A DNA stretch of 64,000 nt. Source: Avena insularis. Its lineage: Eukaryota; Streptophyta; Magnoliopsida; Poales; Poaceae. Location: the NCBI GenBank assembly GCA_023614405.1, contig CM042688.1, positions 376,885,331 through 376,949,330 of the forward strand, given 5' to 3'. A program made the position numbers and the translations under genes. The notes under the pieces are model-generated. The model made no database searches and was not told the DNA's origin. It saw only the letters and a list, made by a program, of their open reading frames with translations. Shown piece by piece: positions 59,853-64,000 of this stretch. How positions within the stretch are numbered: the stretch's first letter is position 1; every line of letters begins with the position of its first letter.

Positions 59853-60350
59853 ACTGACGAAGCTGAAGCTGCACTACAAGACCTGAAGAAAGTACTCTCA
59901 TTTGCTCCTATCCTTGCAGCGCCGGAACCTCAGGAACCGATGTTGCTTTATATTGCTGTGACAAATAAGGTCATTAGTATCGTCATGGTGGTGGAGAGAC
60001 CAGAGAAAAATCAGGAATACCCGGTGCAGCGTCCGACTTACTTTGTCAGCGAGGTCCTAATAGAATCAAAATAGCGATATCCGCACTATCAAAAGTTGGC
60101 TTACGGTGTTTTTCTAGCATCTCGTAAGTTACGACACTATTTTTAGGAGTATCCAATTACCGTGGTGAGCAAAGCTCCCATGAGGGATATAATCAACAAC
60201 AACGATGCCACAGGACGCGTCGCCAAATGGGGCATAGAGCTCTCAGCTTTCGATATTGAGTACAAACCTCGGACATCAATCAAATCCCAGATCCTTGATA
60301 ACTTTGTTGCTGATTGGACAGAGACGAAGGAGAATATGGTCCTCCTTGAG
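59853..60350 (+). pseudogene. Tat RNase H (retroviral-type) remnant
   Basis: Continues in the RT frame: TDEAEAALQDLKKVLSFAPI, MLLYIAVTNKVISIVMVVER, VQRPTYFVSEVL, PHYQKLAYGVFLASRKLRHY, then PITVVSKAPMRDI and VAKWGIELSAFDIEY. This is the gypsy RNase H/connection pattern. Stops occur at about 60072 (TAG, SK*RYP) and 60145 (TAG, YF*EYP). The first catalytic Asp region (LYIAVT) lacks the usual Asp. Confidence 0.8.
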
Positions 60351-60735
60351 TCGGAATATTGGACCCTCTTTTTCGATGGGTCTAAGGCTCGAGGGGGCTC
60401 GGGGGCTTGCGTGGTGCTCAAATCACCCCAAGGAGATAAACTTTTATATGTGTTGCAGATCCACTTCACAGCGACAAACAATATTGCCGAGTATGAAGCA
60501 CTGCTGCATGGAATCCGGATTGCCAAGGATATTGGCATCCGACGTTTGATGTGTTACGGAGATTCGGATCTTGTTGCTCAGCAAGTCTCAGATATTTGTA
60601 ATGCAAATAAGCACATGTCAGCATATAAAGCTGTCGTGGATGATCTATCTAAATCGTTCGAAGGGTTTGAAGTTCAACACATCCCTCGAGCCGAAAATGA
60701 GGAAGCAGGTGCACTGTCTCGAATAGGCTCTGCAC
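60351..60735 (+). pseudogene. Archaeal-type RNase H (aRNH) of the Tat element
   Basis: WTLFFDGSKARGGSGACVVL gives the first Asp, IAEYEALLHGIRIAKDIGIR the Glu, and CYGDSDLVAQQVSDICNANK the second Asp. The last catalytic Asp, normally in NEEADALSR, is replaced by Gly here (NEEAGALSR, near 60705). The motif set identifies the additional RNase H acquired by the plant Tat lineage. The frame itself (60162-61142) is open, running on into the integrase zinc-binding domain, but loss of the last acidic residue should abolish activity. Confidence 0.88.
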
Positions 60736-60859
60736 GGAAAGAGGTCCCGGATGGCGCATTTTTAGAGCACCTCAAAGTCCCCTCGATAAAGGGAGTAGAT
60801 GAGGAATATCCGACCAAATCCGACTCACCTTTGATAGCAGTTCTGGCTGTAATTCCCAG

Positions 60860-62030
60860 CTGGACTCAACCCTACCTCGATTATTTGGTAGATGGCAAAT
60901 TACCCGAAGACGAGGTGCTGAGCCGGAAGATTATCCGACGAGCAAAAGCATATACTATTGTTAAGGGTGAGCTCCATAAATGGAGTGTTTCTGGGGTTTT
61001 TCAGCGTTGTGTATCTCCGGAAGAAGGAGTGGAAATCTTAAGGGAAATCCACGAAGGCGAGTGTGGTCACCACGCTGCAGCCAAATCTTTAGTGGCAAAA
61101 GCTTTTCAACATGGATTTTTAAACTTCGAGGCGGATCTTTGAACGATTAGTCAAGACATGCAAAGGCTGCCAAAAGTACACCAAGCAAGCTCAAGTTTCA
61201 GCTAATCAGCTGCGAACAATACCTATAACATGGCCTTTTGTGGTCTGGAGGCTTGATATGGTAGGACCTTTTAAACGAGCTCCAAGTGGATTTACTCACC
61301 TCTTAGTGATGGTGGATAAATTCACCAAATGGATCGAGGCTAAACCTGTCACTAGTTGTGATGGAGCAACAGCCAAAAGATTTGTCGAGGATGTTATAAT
61401 CCGGTATGGTTATCTACATAGCATTATCACAGACAACGGGAGTAACTTTTCTATGGGAGAACTGGCCAAATTCTGCGATGAGCAAAATATCCGGCTTGAC
61501 ATTGCGTCAGTCGCACATCCACAGGCTAACGGACAAGTCGAAAGAGCAAATGGTTTAATTCTACAAGGCCTGAAACCAAGACTCGAAGCACCACTACGAC
61601 GTGTTGCGGGGCCTTGGGCAGAGGAACTACCCTCTGTAATTTGGAGTTTACGAACAACTCCGAACAGGTCAACAGGATACACACCTTTCTTCTTGGTCTA
61701 TGACGCAGAAGCAGTTCTTCCTAGTGATTTAATTCATACTTCTCCTAGAGTGGCCGCGTATATCGAAGAGGATGCTGAGATTTCTCGATAAAATGATCTC
61801 GACTTAGTCGAAGAAGTTTGCGTCGTTGCTGAAATGAGATCTACAGCCTATCCGCAGAAGTTACGCAAGTATCATAGCCAGAGAGTCCGAAATAGATCTT
61901 TCAAAAAAGGTGATTTGGTTCTCAAACATGCAACAAAGAAAGCACAAACTTTCCCCAGTATGGGAAGGGCCCTTTTTAGTTAGTCGAGTATTGCACAATG
62001 GATCATACTACTTAACTAACATGAGGCCAG
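60860..62030 (+). pseudogene. Tat integrase, with frameshifts
   Basis: HHCC zinc domain: EIHEGECGHHAAAKSLVAKA (61039-61100), then after a frameshift near 61125-61140 LVKTCKGCQKYTKQ. Catalytic core: WRLDMVGPF (first Asp, about 61257), IITDNGSNF (second Asp, about 61432), HPQANGQVERANGL (Glu, about 61535). A stop TAA lies at 61789-61791 (ISR*NDLDL). The C-terminus continues with KYHSQRVRNRSFKKGDLVL and, after another frameshift near 61945, VWEGPFLVSRVLHNGSYYLT ending at NMRPV and TAA (about 62034). The end ELDRPWNIA lies near 62090-62117. It is the same module as the split integrase at 53210-53451 plus 1073-1512. Confidence 0.92.
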
Positions 62031-62119
62031 TCTAAGAAAAACCTGCTACTAAGAAGAAAAAGAGAGCTGGAGGCAGTACAAATTCGGATGAGTTAGACAG
62101 ACCGTGGAATATTGCTTAG

Positions 62120-62724
62120 CTATGTCCCTTTTATTCTTAGTTTATCCTTCTTTGTAATCATACATATGTACATGTTCTGTGAGAAATAAAAGTTTTGGTT
62201 GCCTCAAGTTTTTTCTGAGAAGTTCTTAAACCATCTTATTTCCTAATGATCATGTCGTAGTCAAAAATCCCAGAATGCTTGAAAGTACTTTATGCTCATG
62301 TTCGTTCTGGTCTAGATTTCCGATTCTAAAACTGCTACCTTCGGGTATAACTCTAAATTTTCTAGTCTTTACTTTGGTTATTTATCTGATTGCTGGATGC
62401 GGGCATTTTCCGAGTAGTGAATTGTTGGTACTGGAAGCCGGCTTTGTTTCCGAGTTTAAACTGGTTTAGCAATTGAGCTCCGTTGCTCGGCAAAGTTTCC
62501 GGCGGAAGGTTTAGCCGGCTCACGAAAGGGACGAGGCGAAAAGCCAAATAAACGATAAGTAGAGACGGAAAAGTATAAGTGCTTGTGTAAACATTTCAGG
62601 CACGCAAAAATTTCAAAAGTCAAAAGTGCTGAATAGATCAAAAGCTTAGCACTAGCAAGATAAATAGTACTTAATATTTACAAACGCATCAGGTTTTTTC
62701 CAAAATAATACATAAATTTATGGT
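62120..62724. other. Spacer between pol and the antisense ORF
   Basis: Non-coding, AT-rich. It contains AGAAATAAAAGTTTTGG (62181-62197), which resembles a plant polyadenylation signal context. Short frames on both strands match nothing. Confidence 0.5.
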
Positions 62725-63863
62725 CTATGATGCAGGAGGAGATGAAGGAGCTGCCGGCTCGATGCTTACTCCGCCTTGGTATCTTTCCGAGATGTCCGCA
62801 TCCGAGTTGGTGCGTTCATCGTCAGAAACTTCTTCGGTTTCTTCTGCAGGAGGAGGCGGAGTATCCACGCGGGTGAAGAAGGGGATCTCGTAACTGGTCA
62901 GATCAGCTATGTGGCACCCGTATCCGGTGCAGGAGTGCATGATGGCTTGAAGGTCTTGCTCCTGGCCGTCTTCGTCTACCTTGCAGTACCCTTTGGTCAC
63001 TTGCCATATCTCCATGTTTCCATGGTGGCTCATGACCATGGTGAGAGCGTTCTGCGCAGCAGTCCGCGTGTAGGACATGTTCCAGTCCCGAACAAGCTGC
63101 GACATCTCCTTGGCCCTGTCTTGCACCTCAAAATCCGACATGCTTGGCATGTCCGGAATCCTGAGAGACTCGCCAATGTCCTCAAGGGACTGGCGGTAGT
63201 CATGAAGAAGATCACCGACTTGGGTAAGCCGGTGGGTGTGGGGCTCGGACGAGGAAGAGTCCGTCAAGTTCAGAGGACCTATACATCAAAATAAAAGTTA
63301 AGAAAAAACCGACATTGATAGAAGTCAAAGAAAAAGATAAGTCAGAGAGGTGGAACGTACCAAAAATGACGTCGTCAATCTTGGTATTCTCCTCCCGGAG
63401 ACTCTAAAGTTCAGACGGAGCGCCTGGGATATGTCCTTCTCTCTGCCAAGCTCATTCTTGAGACCCGAGATTATTTTATCCTGAGCAGCAATCTTGTGAT
63501 CACGCTCATTAGTGTCCATGGAGGCGGATTTAAGGACTTGAGCTATGCTCTTTTCATGATCTGCCTTGAGCTTATCCAGCTCTTGGCGAAGTCCCTTGTT
63601 CTCCACCACCAGGGTCTTGAGGTTCTCGGCCTCTTCAATCATAGCGATGGATTGTTTCACCAGCGCTGTAAGTCAAAAAAGAAGAACACTTCAGAAAAAT
63701 TCGACATTGAAAAAAGCAAAGACAAGGTTTGAATCTCGGAATGTTTACCTTCGGCTTCATCCTTGGCTACTTTGAGCTCAGCATTTTTAAGCCGGAGAGC
63801 TTTGATCTCTCTCCGTTTATCACAGACATTAGTTAGTAATTCCTGGTTATAGGAACATACTTT
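62725..63863 (-). pseudogene. Antisense ORF of the Tat element with apparent introns
   Basis: Minus-strand exons: a (63863-63749), b (63665-63361) and c (63278-62725). Exon a ends GAAG|GTAAAC and exon b starts after TTACAG. Exon b ends TTTTTG|GTACGT and exon c starts after ATGTATAG. The introns are 83 and 82 bp. Another acceptor, TTACAG, precedes exon a (63864-63869), so more lies upstream. The phases agree across both junctions. Exons a and b are helical (LRLKNAELKVAKDEAE, LKTLVVENKGLRQELDKLKA). Exon c is a 180-residue acidic protein with a Pro/Ser-rich tail and conserved-looking YCKVDEDGQEQDLQAIMHSC. Exon b carries a one-base shift and a TAG near 63400. Tat elements are known to carry antisense ORFs; the function is unknown. 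Confidence 0.7.
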
Positions 63864-64000
63864 CTGTAAGTCAGAATACCCAAAGTCAGAAAGCTACTTA
63901 AGGCTCGGGCTAATATTTTTGCTAAATATTAGCACGAGCCTTGGGGCTATACTAGTTCGTTCTTTGACATCCTAATGAAGCATAAACTCGGATTCTATAT
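63864..64000. other. Tat interior at the window edge
   Basis: Contains an inverted repeat GGCTCGGGCTAATATTTTTG / CTAAATATTAGCACGAGCC (63902-63941) that would form a stable hairpin, possibly within an intron of the antisense ORF or a regulatory element. Coding is not evident. Confidence 0.45.

Larger units (their letters stand above)
54335..64000 (+). mobile_element. Tat-lineage Ty3/gypsy retrotransposon, autonomous type but decayed, 3' end outside the window
   Basis: Order of parts: 5' LTR 54335-54842, primer site 54847-54863, gag region to 58250, protease 58234-58728, RT 58960-59850, RNase H 59850-60330, archaeal-type RNase H 60350-60730, integrase 60860-62030, spacer, antisense ORF 62725-63863. 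The second, archaeal-type RNase H and an extra antisense ORF downstream of pol are hallmarks of plant Tat elements (Grande and Retand relatives). Multiple stops and frameshifts show the copy is inactive. The 3' LTR is not reached. Confidence 0.9.

Noticed and set aside
1..64000. Intact host genes, tRNA, rRNA or CRISPR arrays
   Set aside because: None was supported on either strand. Every recognisable protein segment belongs to a transposable element or to a captured fragment.

Overview
This is plant nuclear DNA from a large, repeat-rich grass genome. Triticeae (wheat, barley, rye or relatives) is the likely group: it shows multi-kilobase LTRs starting TGTAACACC, grass-type Helitron ends (GTTGCAACGCACGG...CTAG), Stowaway MITEs (CTCCCTCCGT) and a Tat-lineage gypsy element. 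I see no intact host gene, tRNA, rRNA or CRISPR array. The group is inferred from repeat style, not from a marker gene.

Almost everything is one nested stack of transposable elements. The oldest visible layer is a minus-strand Ty3/gypsy element whose integrase is split: its core is at 53210-53451 and its C-terminus at 1073-1512. The gap is filled by one LTR element (1518-53204) with 5-bp target duplications (actca) at both ends. That element has 4.1-kb LTRs, a tRNA-iMet-type primer site and a non-coding 843-bp internal domain, so it is a non-autonomous, LARD-like element. Its 3' LTR (49050-53204) is whole. Its 5' LTR is in three pieces (1518-4378, 12601-13691, 48025-48206) whose lengths add up to about one LTR.

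The first break (4379-12600) is an unclassified, partly gene-like segment that was itself hit by a related LTR, now a solo LTR (7237-11811, TSD ttgta). The second break (13692-48024) holds about 34 kb. It starts with two tandem Helitrons (13692-22533 and 22534-26736). These are followed by two head-to-tail unclassified elements (26758-33064 and 33065-48024) that share termini of the form CTATTCTxxAACC and are studded with same-strand GTTCACT motifs. The first carries a Pack-MULE-like element (31103-32428) with a captured, broken PHT1 phosphate transporter fragment. The second was invaded by a Helitron (34624-44497), which was invaded in turn by one or two more Helitrons (34690-38758).

To the right of the stack, another LTR starts at 53452 and is cut at 54335 by a Tat-lineage gypsy element that runs off the window. 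It carries LTR, primer site, gag, protease, RT, RNase H, archaeal-type RNase H and integrase, all with stops and frameshifts. Downstream of pol it has an antisense ORF with well-formed splice sites.

The points most worth following up are the GTTCACT/CTATTCT element pair with its ~175-bp tandem repeats, the PHT1 Pack-MULE, the spliced antisense ORF, and the order of insertions, which can be read from exact junctions.
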